64,000 nt of DNA from Streptomonospora nanhaiensis (GTDB lineage: Bacteria; Actinomycetota; Actinomycetes; Streptosporangiales; Streptosporangiaceae), in contig NZ_JACCFO010000001.1 in the NCBI RefSeq assembly GCF_013410565.1, forward strand, positions 248,001 to 312,000, given 5' to 3'. The position numbers were made by a program, and so were the translations under genes. This document shows, one piece after another, positions 49,479-59,100 of the stretch. The notes beneath the pieces are model-generated. The model made no database searches. It worked only from the letters and a program-made list of their open reading frames with translations, and was not told the origin of the DNA. Each line of letters begins with the position of its first letter. Position 1 is the stretch's first letter.

Positions 49479-50660
49479 GTGTCCATCTTTGAGGCGATCG
49501 TCCTTGGACTCATCCAGGGACTGACCGAATTCCTGCCCATCTCCTCCAGCGGGCACCTGCGGGTGTTCTCCGCCTTCTTCGGGTGGCCCGATCCCGGCGC
49601 GGCGTTCACCGCCGTCAGCCAGATCGGCACCGAACTGGCGGTCATCCTCTTCTTCCGCAAGCGGATCTGGGCGATCATCTCCACCTGGACGCGGTCCCTG
49701 GTCAAGAGCGAACTGCGGCGCGACATCAACGCCCGCATGGGCTGGTACGTCATCATCGGCACCATCCCGATCGGCGTGCTGGGCCTGACCCTGGAGGACT
49801 ACATCGAGAGCGTCTTCCGCGACCTGCGGCTGATCGCCCTCACCCTCATCGTCTTCGGTGTGGTCCTCGGCGCGGTGGACCGCTACACCCGCAAGCACCG
49901 CGAGCTGAGCGACCTCACCGTCGGGCGCGGCCTGGTCTTCGGCCTCTTCCAGACCCTGGCGCTGATCCCCGGCGTCTCGCGCTCCGGCGCCACCGTCACC
50001 GGCGGCATGCTGCTCGGCTTCAAGCGCGCCGACGCCGCCGAGTACGCCTTCCTGCTGGCGCTGCCCGCCGTGTTCGCCTCCGGGCTCTACCAGCTCACCG
50101 ACATCGGCGGCGACGAGTACGCCGGATGGACGGCCACCATCGTGGGCACCGTGGTCGCGTTCGCCGTGGGCTACGCGGTCATCGCCTGGCTGATGCGCTT
50201 CATCTCCACCCACAGCTTCATGCCGTTCGTGTACTACCGCATCGCCCTGGGCGTGCTCATCCTGACCCTCGTCAGCTTCGGCGTGCTCACCCCCCAGTCC
50301 GGGGCCACCGGCGACGAGGCCCCCGTGGGCGCCGAGAGCGAGCAGAGCGAGCAGGAGGAGGCGCGCGAGGAGCCCGAGGCCGGCCCCTCGGCCGAGCCGA
50401 GCGCCTCGGCCTCTCCGTCGGCCTCGGCGGACCCGGTCACCGGCTGGCCCATCGACCCCGAGACCGGCCTGGCCAAGGACCCCGAGACCGGCCAGTACCG
50501 CGACCCCGACACCGGCGAGAACGTGCAGATCGACCCCAACACCGGGCTGCCCATCGACCCCTACACCGGCCAGCCCTACGACCCCCGCCACGACGACGCC
50601 CAGGGCGGCGCGCAGGACGGCGCCGGCCAGCCCACCGGCCGGCAGCAGCCCGTCGGCTGA
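49479..50660 (+). CDS. uppP: Undecaprenyl-diphosphatase (BacA/UppP) with DPxTG-repeat tail
   Basis: The 393-residue membrane enzyme recycles undecaprenyl diphosphate for wall synthesis. Family motifs are VLGLIQGLTEFLPISSSGHL (the Glu and Ser-rich site) and LALIPGVSRSGATVTGGMLLGF (the Arg/Ser site). About eight helices end near residue 270. BacA proteins normally stop about there. Here an extra about 120 residues follow: a Glu/Ser-rich linker and six D-P-x-T-G units (DPVTG, two DPETG, DPDTG, DPNTG, DPYTG, near 50432-50583) in a Pro/Asp-rich tail. GTG 49479 has AGGAG at 49463-49467. Confidence 0.95.
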   Translation: MSIFEAIVLGLIQGLTEFLPISSSGHLRVFSAFFGWPDPGAAFTAVSQIGTELAVILFFRKRIWAIISTWTRSLVKSELRRDINARMGWYVIIGTIPIGVLGLTLEDYIESVFRDLRLIALTLIVFGVVLGAVDRYTRKHRELSDLTVGRGLVFGLFQTLALIPGVSRSGATVTGGMLLGFKRADAAEYAFLLALPAVFASGLYQLTDIGGDEYAGWTATIVGTVVAFAVGYAVIAWLMRFISTHSFMPFVYYRIALGVLILTLVSFGVLTPQSGATGDEAPVGAESEQSEQEEAREEPEAGPSAEPSASASPSASADPVTGWPIDPETGLAKDPETGQYRDPDTGENVQIDPNTGLPIDPYTGQPYDPRHDDAQGGAQDGAGQPTGRQQPVG

Positions 50661-50820
50661 GGCGCCGCGGGCCGCCCGCCCGCCGCCCTCCCGGCCCCCC
50701 GCACCCCGCGCCCCCGCCCCCGGCGGGCCCTCCGCGCCCGCCCCGCCCCCGTTCCCGTGCCGTGCCGCCGCGCCCCGGGAGCGGGGGCGCGGCCGTCCGG
50801 CGGCCGCTATCGTGGCGCGA

Positions 50821-51681
50821 ATGGGGAACCCGTCGCACCAGCCCGCAGCACCCGACCAGCCCGACCAGCCGCACGAGTCCGACCGGCCCGAGCGCCCCGC
50901 CGACGCGCCGCCGCCCGAACCCGTCGCCACCCTGCTGCTCGTCCGCCACGGCCTCACCTCCGTCACCGGCAGCACCCTCACCGGCCGCGCGCCCGGCGTG
51001 CACCTGGACGACCGCGGCCGCGCCCAGGCCGCCGACCTCGCCGCGCGCCTGGCCGGGCTCGACCTCGCCGCGATCGTCGCCAGCCCCCTGGAGCGCTGCC
51101 AGGAGACCGCCGCCGCCATCGCCGAGGCCACCGGCCGCCCGGTGGCCACCGACGCCGCCTTCACCGAGTGCGACTACGGCGAGTGGACCGGGCGCACCCT
51201 CACCGAGTTGGCCCGCGAGCCGCTGTGGCGCACCGTCCAGGCCCACCCCAGCGCCGCCCGCTTCCCCGGAGGCGAGGCCATGACCGACATGTCGGCGCGC
51301 GCCGTGGCCGGGGTCCGCGCGTGGAACCGGCGGCTGCTGGCGGAGTCGGCGGCGCCGGTCTACGTGGTGTGCAGCCACGGCGACGTCATCAAGGCCATCA
51401 CCGCCGACGCCCTGGGCCTGCACCTGGACCAGTTCCAGCGCATCCAGGCCGACCCCTGCTCGCTGACCGCCATCCGCTACACCGCCGTGCGCCCGTTCGT
51501 GCTGCGGCTCAACGACGTCGGGGGATCGGTGGCGGGCCTCGTGCCCGCGCCCGAGGACGCCTCCGGCGACGCGGCCGTGGGCGGGGGCGCCGGAGGCGCC
51601 CGCACCGCCCGCCCCGGCACCGCCCCGGCGCACGCGCCCGGCCCGTCGCCCGCCTCGGCCGCCGGCCCAGCGGGCGCCTGA
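50821..51681 (+). CDS. Histidine phosphatase, TIGR03848 (MSMEG_4193) family
   Basis: The 286-residue protein has the phosphatase RHG motif (LLVRHGLTSVTG), GRAPGVHLDDRGRAQA, ASPLERCQETA and the second catalytic His in VVCSHGD. The VHLDDRG and CDYGEWTGR segments mark the MSMEG_4193 subfamily found beside mycothiol genes. Its substrate is unknown. Residues 1-35 and the last 50 are low-complexity. GTG 50812 is an alternative start. It is the first of three genes whose order is conserved across actinobacteria. Confidence 0.92.
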   Translation: MGNPSHQPAAPDQPDQPHESDRPERPADAPPPEPVATLLLVRHGLTSVTGSTLTGRAPGVHLDDRGRAQAADLAARLAGLDLAAIVASPLERCQETAAAIAEATGRPVATDAAFTECDYGEWTGRTLTELAREPLWRTVQAHPSAARFPGGEAMTDMSARAVAGVRAWNRRLLAESAAPVYVVCSHGDVIKAITADALGLHLDQFQRIQADPCSLTAIRYTAVRPFVLRLNDVGGSVAGLVPAPEDASGDAAVGGGAGGARTARPGTAPAHAPGPSPASAAGPAGA

Positions 51682-51739
51682 GCAGGACGCGGCCCGCGGC
51701 GAATCGCCAGGCTGGGCGGGATCATCTAGGGTTCGTTCC

Positions 51740-52306
51740 ATGTCCGTGTTCGAATACGACCCCCCGGAGCGCTTCATCGCCGGAACGGTGGGGCAGCCGG
51801 GAGACCGCACCTTCTTCCTCCAGGCCACCGGCGGCGGCCGGGTCACCAGCGCCGTCGTCGAGAAGGCCCAGGTCTCGGCGCTGGCCGAGCGCATCGAGGA
51901 GCTGCTGGAAGAGGTGCGCCGCCGCTTCGGCGAGCCGCCCGAGGAGGGCCCCGGCGAGGCCGACGACGGCCCCCTGGAGCAGCCCATCGAGGCCGACTTC
52001 CGGGTGGGCACGCTCGCCCTGGCCTGGGACGCCGAGTCCTCCCGCGTGATCATCGAGGCCCAGCAGATCCAGGAGGTCGAGGAGCCCGAGGACGCCGAAG
52101 AGGTCGAGGTCTTCGCCCAGGACGCGCCCGCCGACCGCGACGTGCTGCGGGTGCACCTGACCGCGTCGGCCGCGCGGGCGTTCGCCGGGCGGGCCATGCG
52201 CGTGGTGGCCGCCGGGCGGCCCAACTGCCCGCTGTGCGGGCAGCCCCTGGACCCCACGGGCCACATCTGCCCCCGGCAGAACGGGTACAAGCCCGGGGGA
52301 CTGTAG
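51740..52306 (+). CDS. DUF3090 family protein (TIGR03847)
   Basis: The 188-residue protein matches DUF3090: VFEYDPPERFIAGTVGQPGDRTFFLQA at the start, EADFRVGTLALAWD in the centre and HLTASAARAFAGRAMRVVAAGRPNCPLCGQPLDPTGHICPRQNGY at the end. The C-terminal Cys-x2-Cys and His-x-Cys (CPLC, HIC) could bind zinc. The function is unknown; the gene is almost always between the TIGR03848 and SCO1664 genes, as here. Confidence 0.96.
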   Translation: MSVFEYDPPERFIAGTVGQPGDRTFFLQATGGGRVTSAVVEKAQVSALAERIEELLEEVRRRFGEPPEEGPGEADDGPLEQPIEADFRVGTLALAWDAESSRVIIEAQQIQEVEEPEDAEEVEVFAQDAPADRDVLRVHLTASAARAFAGRAMRVVAAGRPNCPLCGQPLDPTGHICPRQNGYKPGGL

Positions 52307-52342
52307 CGGAGCAGGTTGAGGAGTAGGGGGACGGGGGCGGTC

Positions 52343-53086
52343 ATGACCGCGTCGTTCGAGGGGCTTTCGGCCACCGACGCCGTGGAGCTGCTGAGCACCG
52401 GCGAGCTGACCCCGGTGGGCCGGCTGACCGACGCGTCCAACGCCACGCTGTACTGCACCATCGCCGCGGGCGGCACCGAGGCGGCCTGCGTCTACAAGCC
52501 GGTGGCCGGCGAGCGCCCGCTGTGGGACTTCCCCGACGGCACGCTCGCCGGACGGGAGCTGTCGGCGTTCGCGGTCTCCGACGCGCTGGGCTGGGAGATC
52601 GTGCCGCCCACCGTCTACCGCGACGGCCCGTTCGGCGAGGGCATGGTGCAGCTGTGGATCGACGGCGACCCCGAGGTCGACCTGATCGAGCTGTCGCGTG
52701 CCACCGACCACGAGGGCCTGCGCCGCATGGCGGTCTTCGACGCGGTCATCAACAACTCCGACCGCAAGATCGGCCACCTGCTGCCCACCCGCCGCGGCCA
52801 CCTCTACGGCTGCGACCACGGCGTGTGCTTCTCCGAAGAGTACAAGCTGCGCACGGTGCTGTGGCAGTGGCAGGGCGAGCCGCTGACCGAGGAGGCGCTG
52901 GCCGGGCTGGCGCTGCTGGAGGGCCGGCTGGCCGACCCCGACAGCCCGGTGTCGGTGGAGCTGCGGCGCCACCTCACCGAGCCGGAGAACTTCGCGGTGC
53001 GCAACCGGGTGCGGCTGCTGCTGCACCACAAGGTGCACCCCTACCCGTCGCCGGACTGGCCGGCGATCCCCTGGCCGCCGGTGTGA
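52343..53086 (+). CDS. SCO1664-family PI3/4-kinase-like protein (TIGR03843)
   Basis: The 247-residue protein has a kinase-like plan: Lys in CVYKPVAGERPLWDFPDGTLAGRE, catalytic-loop-like FDAVINNSDRKIGHLL, and metal-binding CDHGVCF in the DFG position. It is the family defined by Streptomyces SCO1664, next to mshC in most actinobacteria. What it phosphorylates is unknown; a role with mycothiol is only suggested by neighbourhood. Here the mshC gene is 6.9 kb away instead of adjacent. It ends in a palindromic terminator. Confidence 0.95.
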   Translation: MTASFEGLSATDAVELLSTGELTPVGRLTDASNATLYCTIAAGGTEAACVYKPVAGERPLWDFPDGTLAGRELSAFAVSDALGWEIVPPTVYRDGPFGEGMVQLWIDGDPEVDLIELSRATDHEGLRRMAVFDAVINNSDRKIGHLLPTRRGHLYGCDHGVCFSEEYKLRTVLWQWQGEPLTEEALAGLALLEGRLADPDSPVSVELRRHLTEPENFAVRNRVRLLLHHKVHPYPSPDWPAIPWPPV

Positions 53087-53094
53087 GGCGCGCG

Positions 53095-53120
53095 GCGGCG
53101 GCCCCGATCGGGGCCGCCGC
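53095..53120. terminator. Palindromic bidirectional terminator after the SCO1664-family gene
   Basis: A perfect 26-base palindrome (13-base arms 53095-53107 and 53108-53120) lies 8 bases after the stop, between genes that converge (stops at 53086 and 53201). Confidence 0.65.
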
Positions 53121-53200
53121 ACACGGGCGCCGGCCCGCACGGCCGGCCCCGTCCGCCCCTGGGACCGCCGGTCCCCCCGGGGCCGCCGCGCCCGCTCCGG

Positions 53201-55699
53201 CTACACCGCCGCCGGGTCCGCCTCGGGGTCGGCCGCCGACTCCCCGCCCGCGGCCTCGGCGCGGTCGCGGCGCGCCCGCACGAACCGGTCGTCCACCACC
53301 CGCACCACGGTGATCAGCGCCGCGGCCACCGCCGCCACCACCAGGGCGGTGCCGACCTTGGCGGGGTCGCTGACGTCGAGTGCGAAGAACGCCCGCCCCA
53401 CCGGGGTGAGCAGCGCGGTCAGCAGCAGCCCCACCATCGCCGCCACCAGCACCGCCTTCCACCACACGAACGGCCGCGCCACCAGCAGCAGCACCCACAG
53501 CGTGGTCGCGCACAGCGTGATCACCACCGCCGTGCGGTCGGTCAGCGCCGGCACCGACGCGCCGTCCAGCACCAGCAGGTAGGTGGTGATGGCGGCGAAC
53601 CCGCTGATCAGCCCGGAGGGGACCGCCAGCCGCAGGGTGCGCGCCACGAACCCGGGCCGGGCGCGCTCCACGTTGGGCGCCAGCGCCAGGAAGAACGACG
53701 GGATGCCGAAGGTGACCGCGTTGATCAGGGTGGCGTGCCGGGGGAAGAACGGGTAGGCCACCGCCAGCACGCCCACCACGCTGGCCATCGTCATCGAGTA
53801 GACGGTCTTGGTGAGGAACAGGTTGGCCACCCGCTCGATGTTGCCGATCACCCGCCTGCCCTCGGCCACCACGGCGGGCAGGGTCGCGAACCGGTCGTCC
53901 AGCAGCACGATCTGGGCGACCGCGCGCGAGGCCGGGCTGCCCGAGCCCATCGCCACGCCCACGTCGGCCTCCTTCAGCGCCAGCACGTCGTTGACGCCGT
54001 CGCCGGTCATGGCCACGGTGTGGCCGCGCCGCCGCAGCGCCCGCACCATGTCGCGCTTGCGCTCGGGGCCCACCCGGCCGAAGGCGGTGGTGCGCTCCAC
54101 CGCCGCGCCGAGGCCGGCCTCGTCCTCGGGCAGGGACCGCGCGTCGGCGGGGGAGCCGCCGCCGGGCAGCTCCAGTTGGCGGGCCACCGCGCCCACGGCG
54201 GCCGGATGGTCGCCGGAGACGACCTTGACCGCCACCTCCTGCTCGGCGAAGTAGCGCAGCGTGGGGGCGGCGTCGGCGCGCAGCCGCTGGTCCAGCACCA
54301 CCAGCGAGACCGGCACCACCCGCCCGGGCGCGCCGGGGGAGTCCACGCGCTCGGCGGCGCGGGCCAGCAGCAGCACGCGCAGGCCCTGGGCGGCCAGGCG
54401 CGCGGCCTCGGCGGCCTCCGGCGCGCCGGGGGCCGCCAGCACGTCGGCCGCGCCCAGCACCCAGTGCCGCTCGCCCTCGGGGGTGGCGAAGCTCGCGCCG
54501 CTCCACTTGCGCGCCGAGGAGAACGGGGCCGGCGCCAGGACCGCCCAGTCGGGGGCGTCGGGGCACGCCTCGGCGATGGCGGCCATGCTGGCGTTGGGGG
54601 AGGGGTCGGCGGCGGCGAGCGCCGCCAGCACCTCGCGCTCCACGCGCGCATCCTCCACCCGGCCGCCGCCGAGGTCGCGGAACCCGGCCAGCCGCATGCC
54701 GTTCTCGGTGAGGGTGCCGGTCTTGTCGGTGGCGACGATGTCGACCCGGGCCAGCCCCTCGATGGCGGGCAGCTCCTGGACCAGGCACTGGCGCCGGCCC
54801 AGCCGGACCACCCCCACCGCGAACGCGATGCTGATGAGCAGGACCAGGCCCTCGGGGACCATCGACACCAGGGCGGCGACCATGCCGCGCAGCGCGTCGG
54901 CCAGCGGGCCCGGCAGCCCGCCGCCGCCGGCCGGCTCCTCGATGGTGACCTGGCCGCCGAGCACGAGCTGGCTGAACACCAGCAGGCCGCCGATGGGGAA
55001 CAGCGCCCAGGTGATGAACCGCAGGATGCGGTCCACGCCCGCGCGCAGCTCGGAGGTGACCAGCGAGAACCGGCCGGCCTCCTCGGCCAGGCGCGCGGCG
55101 TAGGCGTTGCGGCCCACGCGGGTGGCGCGGAAGTAGCCGGTTCCGGCCACCACGAAGCTGCCCGACATCACGGTGTCGCCCGGCCGCTTGAGGACGGGGT
55201 CGGACTCCCCGGTCAGCAGGGACTCGTCGATCTCCAGGGCGGTGGCTGCCACCACGTCGCCGTCCACGGGCACCTGCTCGCCCTGGCCCAGCGCGATCAC
55301 GTCGTCCAGCACGATCTCCTGCGGGGTGACCGCGGCGACCGCGCCGTCGCGCAGCACCCGGGGCCGCGCGGCGTTGACGATGGCCAGCCGGTCCAGGGTG
55401 CGCTTGGCGCGCAGCTCCTGCACGATCCCGATCAGCGTGTTGAACACGATGACCAGCGCGAACAGGCCGTCCTGGACGGGGCCCACGACCGCGATGACCG
55501 CGAACAGCACGGCCACCATCGCGTTGATGCGGGTGAAGACGTTGCCGCGCACGATCTGCCAGACGCCGCGGGAGGCCCGCACCGGCACGTCGTTGCTCCG
55601 TCCGTCGGCGGCGCGCCGGGCGGCCTCGGCCGCCGTCAGCCCGCGCACCCCGTCGGGCGGTCCAGCCGCCCGGTCCTGCCGGTCGCCCCGCGAGGCCAT
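53201..55699 (-). CDS. P-type cation ATPase, CtpE-like
   Basis: The 832-residue pump has the actuator TGES (LLTGESDPVLKRPGD), the membrane motif VSMVPEGLVLL in M4, the phosphorylation site DIVATDKTGTLTENG, and the hinge MTGDGVNDVLALKEADVGVAMG. Ten membrane helices are visible. PEGL in M4 and the overall order are closest to mycobacterial CtpE, implicated in calcium uptake. The nucleotide-binding KGA motif reads LGAADVL, as in this subgroup. ATG 55699 starts MASRGDRQDRAAGPPDGVRG. The gene is not part of the normal mshC neighbourhood. Confidence 0.92.
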   Translation of the reverse strand: MASRGDRQDRAAGPPDGVRGLTAAEAARRAADGRSNDVPVRASRGVWQIVRGNVFTRINAMVAVLFAVIAVVGPVQDGLFALVIVFNTLIGIVQELRAKRTLDRLAIVNAARPRVLRDGAVAAVTPQEIVLDDVIALGQGEQVPVDGDVVAATALEIDESLLTGESDPVLKRPGDTVMSGSFVVAGTGYFRATRVGRNAYAARLAEEAGRFSLVTSELRAGVDRILRFITWALFPIGGLLVFSQLVLGGQVTIEEPAGGGGLPGPLADALRGMVAALVSMVPEGLVLLISIAFAVGVVRLGRRQCLVQELPAIEGLARVDIVATDKTGTLTENGMRLAGFRDLGGGRVEDARVEREVLAALAAADPSPNASMAAIAEACPDAPDWAVLAPAPFSSARKWSGASFATPEGERHWVLGAADVLAAPGAPEAAEAARLAAQGLRVLLLARAAERVDSPGAPGRVVPVSLVVLDQRLRADAAPTLRYFAEQEVAVKVVSGDHPAAVGAVARQLELPGGGSPADARSLPEDEAGLGAAVERTTAFGRVGPERKRDMVRALRRRGHTVAMTGDGVNDVLALKEADVGVAMGSGSPASRAVAQIVLLDDRFATLPAVVAEGRRVIGNIERVANLFLTKTVYSMTMASVVGVLAVAYPFFPRHATLINAVTFGIPSFFLALAPNVERARPGFVARTLRLAVPSGLISGFAAITTYLLVLDGASVPALTDRTAVVITLCATTLWVLLLVARPFVWWKAVLVAAMVGLLLTALLTPVGRAFFALDVSDPAKVGTALVVAAVAAALITVVRVVDDRFVRARRDRAEAAGGESAADPEADPAAV

Positions 55700-56289
55700 G
55701 CACGCTCCAACTGGGAAGGGGGGAAGGGGAATGGGGAAGAGAAGCAAAAAGAAGGGACACGAGTGGGGGAGGGGACGGGAAGACGGCCGGGCGGCGCGCG
55801 CCGCGCGGCGTCCGCGGCCGCTCGCCCGAAGCTTAGGGCAGCGGCGGTCCTCCGCGCGGTGGTGCGCGCACGCCACTGCGGGTGGGGCGCGCCCCCGGCG
55901 GCGGCCCCGGGGCGGGCTCCGCGGCGCCTCGGCCCGCTGCGCGGCGCCCGGGCGCGGGTTCCGGCTCCCGCCGCGTTCTGCGGGTCTGGCGGGCGTACTC
56001 GGCGGAGCCGGTCCGCCGGGGCGGTCGGCGGGCGACCACCCCGAAGCCTCCCCGGCCGGCCGCGAGCGGCACCGGCTCCGGGTCCGGCGTCCCGCGCGAG
56101 GGCGCCGCGCGCCGGGGACGGCATCGCCGGGCCGCGCCGTGGCGGGCCCCGGCGGGGGCGGACCTGCGGTGCCGGGGCAAAGCCGGGGGCGGTTCGGGCG
56201 GCCCGGTCGGCGCGGGCGTACCGTCGTCGCAACGGACCTCGGGCGCCGATCGGGGCCCGAGGCGCGGCCAGGAGCGGAGGCGGTCGGTC
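55700..56289. other. Divergent 590-base gap between ctpE-like and NRDE genes
   Basis: No gene is supported. A purine-rich run (55710-55795) near the P-type ATPase start is the only distinctive composition. The rest is very GC-rich with Arg-rich shadow frames. Promoters of both flanking genes should be here. Confidence 0.5.
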
Positions 56290-57105
56290 ATGTGTACGGT
56301 CATCGTCGGCTTCGACCCCGAGAAGTCGACGCCTGTTGTCATCGCGGCCCTGCGCGACGAGATGCTGGACCGGGCCTGGCGCCCGCCCGCCGCGCACTGG
56401 CCCGACCACCCCGGCCTGGTGGGCGGCCGGGACGAGCGCGAAGGCGGCACCTGGCTGGCCGCCGGGACCGGTGCCGATCCCGCGGACGGCCCCCGGGTCG
56501 CGGCGCTGCTCAACGGGATCCCGCCCGGCGCCGCGTCGCCCACCGACACCGTCGTGCCGCCCGACCTGCGCCTCAGCCGGGGCCGGCTGCCCCTCCTGGC
56601 CGCCGAGAGCGGCAAACTCGACCTGCCGCCCGAGGACCTGCGCCGCTACGAGCCCTTCCACCTGCTGCTCGCCGACGCCGGCCGCGCCGTGCTCTACTCC
56701 TGGGACGGCCGCCAGGCGGTCGAGCAGCGGCTGCCCGTCGGGGTGACCGTGCTGGTCAACACCGGCTGCGACAGCGCGGAGCCCCGCGCGCGCCGGCACG
56801 CGCCGGTGTTCGCCGAGTCCCGGCCCGATCCCGAGGCCGACCGGCTGCGCGCGGCCGACCGGGTCGCCGACGTCTGGGGCGCCTGGCCCGACCTGCTGGA
56901 CGCCGCCGCGCGGGGCGGCGCCCGCACCGGCGGCTACGGCGCCGGCGCCGACGCCCCCTCCTCGCTCGTGGCCCGCTCGGAGTTCGGCGACGGCCGCGTG
57001 TGGGCGACCTCCTCCATCGCCCTGGTCGCCTGCACCGCCGACACCCTGCGCTACGCCTTCACCGCCGAGCCCGGCACCCCCGGCGGCTGGTACTTCGTGC
57101 GCTGA
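56290..57105 (+). CDS. NRDE (TANGO2-like) family protein
   Basis: The 271-residue protein starts MCTVIVGFDPEKSTPVVIAALRDEMLDRAWRPPAAHW, the TANGO2/NRDE pattern with Cys2 that resembles an Ntn-hydrolase nucleophile, then LLNGIPPG and LLLADAGRAVLYSW. NRDE itself is replaced by RDE (LRDEM). The function is unsettled: eukaryotic TANGO2 is linked to haem and lipid handling. ATG 56290 is clear because Cys must be residue 2. Confidence 0.85.
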   Translation: MCTVIVGFDPEKSTPVVIAALRDEMLDRAWRPPAAHWPDHPGLVGGRDEREGGTWLAAGTGADPADGPRVAALLNGIPPGAASPTDTVVPPDLRLSRGRLPLLAAESGKLDLPPEDLRRYEPFHLLLADAGRAVLYSWDGRQAVEQRLPVGVTVLVNTGCDSAEPRARRHAPVFAESRPDPEADRLRAADRVADVWGAWPDLLDAAARGGARTGGYGAGADAPSSLVARSEFGDGRVWATSSIALVACTADTLRYAFTAEPGTPGGWYFVR

Positions 57106-57318
57106 GCGCCCCCGTCCCGTCCCCGCCGCCCGCCTTTGCCTTGCCCCGGTCCCGCACCGCCCCGCCGCCCCTGACCTGCCGCTGCGCCGTGGTGTTTGCC
57201 TCACGGGTAAACCTCGGGGCGGGGACCCGCGTCGTACTGTCGCGGGACCGTGACCCCCGGTACCGCCCACCACCGCCCGCCGTCCGGGCCGCACCCGGCC
57301 CGGACGCGCGCTCTGCCC

Positions 57319-57588
57319 ATGGGGCGAAGGGACGACGATGACTCCGTGACGGCCCGATACGCCTGGCGCAACCGCCGCGCCGACCCCGCACCGCACCCGC
57401 CGCGCGTCCCCGCCCGCGCCCGCGCCGCCCAGCTCCGCGAGGCCGCGGCCTACTGGCTGCTCTACGTGGTGGCCCTGGCCGCCGCCGTCCTGCACTGGCG
57501 CGCCGGCAACGAGTCCCTGGCCGCCGTATGCGCGGTCATGACCGTCCTCAGCGCCACCGCCATCGCCGGCACCTATCGCAGGCGCTGA
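57319..57588 (+). CDS. Small two-helix membrane protein
   Basis: The 89-residue protein (from ATG 57319; GTG 57346 is possible) has a charged start with Arg/Pro-rich stretch and two membrane helices, AAAYWLLYVVALAAAVLHW and ESLAAVCAVMTVLSATAIAGTY, ending in a basic YRRR. No family is recognised. An imperfect inverted repeat, GTTTGCC and GGTAAAC (57194-57212), lies upstream and may be a regulatory site. Confidence 0.55.
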   Translation: MGRRDDDDSVTARYAWRNRRADPAPHPPRVPARARAAQLREAAAYWLLYVVALAAAVLHWRAGNESLAAVCAVMTVLSATAIAGTYRRR

Positions 57589-57729
57589 GCCGCCGCGCCC
57601 CGGCCCGCCGCACGGGCGCGCCGCGCGTGGGCCCGGCCGTCCCCGGTCCGTGGGACGGACGCGGGGGAGCGCGCGGGATCCGCGGCGGCGTACGCTCGGC
57701 GGGTGACATCCACGGACCGAGGAGGGGCG

Positions 57730-58623
57730 ATGGCCGAGCCGCAGACGAGTGGCGGGGCGCCGCAGGGGCGGGGTGCGGGGGAGTCCGCCGGGCGGCGGGG
57801 GCCGCGGGCCAGGCGGGCCGCCGTCGTGCGCTCCGAGCGGCTGACCCCGCACATGATCCGGGTGGTGCTGGGCGGGCCGGACCTGGCGGAGCTGCCCGTG
57901 GGGGAGTACACCGACCACTACGTCAAGCTGCTGTTCCCGCCCCCCGGTGAGGACTACCCCGAGCCCTTCGACCTCCAGCGCGTCCGCGCCGAGCTGCCGC
58001 GCGAGCGGTGGCCGCGCATGCGCACCTACACCGTGCGGGCCTTCGACCGCGCGGCCGGCGAGATGACGGTCGACTTCGTCTACCACGGCGACTCCGGGCT
58101 GGCCGGGCCGTGGGCCGCGGCGGCGCGTCCGGGCGACGTCGTGTACTTCGCCGGGCCCGGTGGCGGCTACGCGCCCGACCCCGCCGCCGACTGGCACCTG
58201 CTCGCCGGGGACGAGAGCGCGCTGCCCGCCGTCGCCGCCGCCCTGGAGCGCCTGCCCGAGGGCGCCAGGGCGCACGCGTTCATCGAGGTGGCCGGGCCCG
58301 AGGAGGAGCAGAAGATCGACCCCTCCGGCGACGCCCGGGTGACCTGGCTGCACTGCGGGGCCGAGCCCGTCGGCGCCCGCCTGGTCGCCGCCGTCACCGG
58401 GCTGGACTTCCCGCCCGGCGACGTCCAGGCGTTCGTCCACGGCGAGGCCGGGTTCGTCAAGGAGCTGCGCCGCCACCTGCGCCAGGACCGGGGAGTGGCG
58501 CGCGAGCGGCTCTCGGTCTCGGGCTACTGGCGGCTGGGGCTGGACGAGGACGGCTGGCAGTCCAGCAAGGGGGAGTGGAACCGCCAGGTGGAGCGCGAGC
58601 AGGAGCAGGAGCCCGAGGGGTAG
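57730..58623 (+). CDS. Siderophore-interacting protein, second copy
   Basis: The 297-residue protein is an SIP flavoreductase: LTPHMIRVVLGGPDLAELPVGEYTDHYVKLLFPPPG, the flavin motif MRTYTVRAFDRAAGEM, FAGPGGGYAP with LLAGDESALPAVAAALERLP, and C-terminal FVHGEAGFVKELRRHL with VSGYWRLGLDEDGWQ. ATG 57730 has GAGGAGGGG immediately upstream and is preferred over ATG 57703. It differs enough from the copy at 8081 to be a separate reductase with its own siderophore preference. No iron box is visible upstream. Confidence 0.92.
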   Translation: MAEPQTSGGAPQGRGAGESAGRRGPRARRAAVVRSERLTPHMIRVVLGGPDLAELPVGEYTDHYVKLLFPPPGEDYPEPFDLQRVRAELPRERWPRMRTYTVRAFDRAAGEMTVDFVYHGDSGLAGPWAAAARPGDVVYFAGPGGGYAPDPAADWHLLAGDESALPAVAAALERLPEGARAHAFIEVAGPEEEQKIDPSGDARVTWLHCGAEPVGARLVAAVTGLDFPPGDVQAFVHGEAGFVKELRRHLRQDRGVARERLSVSGYWRLGLDEDGWQSSKGEWNRQVEREQEQEPEG

Positions 58624-58692
58624 CCGCCGGGGCGCGGGCCCGCGCCGGTGCGGTGCGCCCGCCCCGGCGCCCTCCCGGCGGCCCGCCCGGCA

Positions 58693-59100
58693 TCAGCCGG
58701 CCGAGCGGCCGTCGATCCAGTAGTACTGGGTGAAGCAGCGCGAGCGGTCCAGCCGCAGGCTCTCGCGCAGGACCGTGCGCAGCCGTTTGACCAGCGCCCG
58801 CTCGCCCGCCGCCCACACGTACAGCCCCGGTGCGGGCGGCGCCTGCGCGTGCACGGCCCGGGCCAGGGCGGCGCCGCGGTCGGCCGTGGGGGCCACCCAT
58901 GCCCAGTCCGCCGGCGCCGCCGAGGCGGGGCGCGCGGTGCGGGGCAGCGCGCCGGTGTCGGGGTGGCCGTCCTCGATCAGCACCCGTACCGCGACGTGCG
59001 CGGGGATCGCGGCCAGCCAGCTGTTGACGGCGGGCAGCGCCGTGGCGTCGCCCGCGAGCAGCACCCGCGCGGTCCCCGCGGGCAGGCCGATGCGGGCCGC
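58693..59100 (-). pseudogene. Siderophore-interacting protein, 5'-truncated remnant
   Basis: The last about 135 residues of a third SIP are present on the minus strand: [78 protein letters not shown]. This is the nicotinamide half; the whole FAD-binding half, start codon and promoter are missing. Upstream of about 59100 the same frame is a shadow of a histidine kinase on the other strand. The remnant therefore cannot be expressed normally. Confidence 0.85.

Noticed and set aside
57190-57215. GTTTGCC...GGTAAAC as a fourth iron box
   Set aside because: It lacks the TTAGG/CCTAA halves of the DmdR consensus; at most a different operator.
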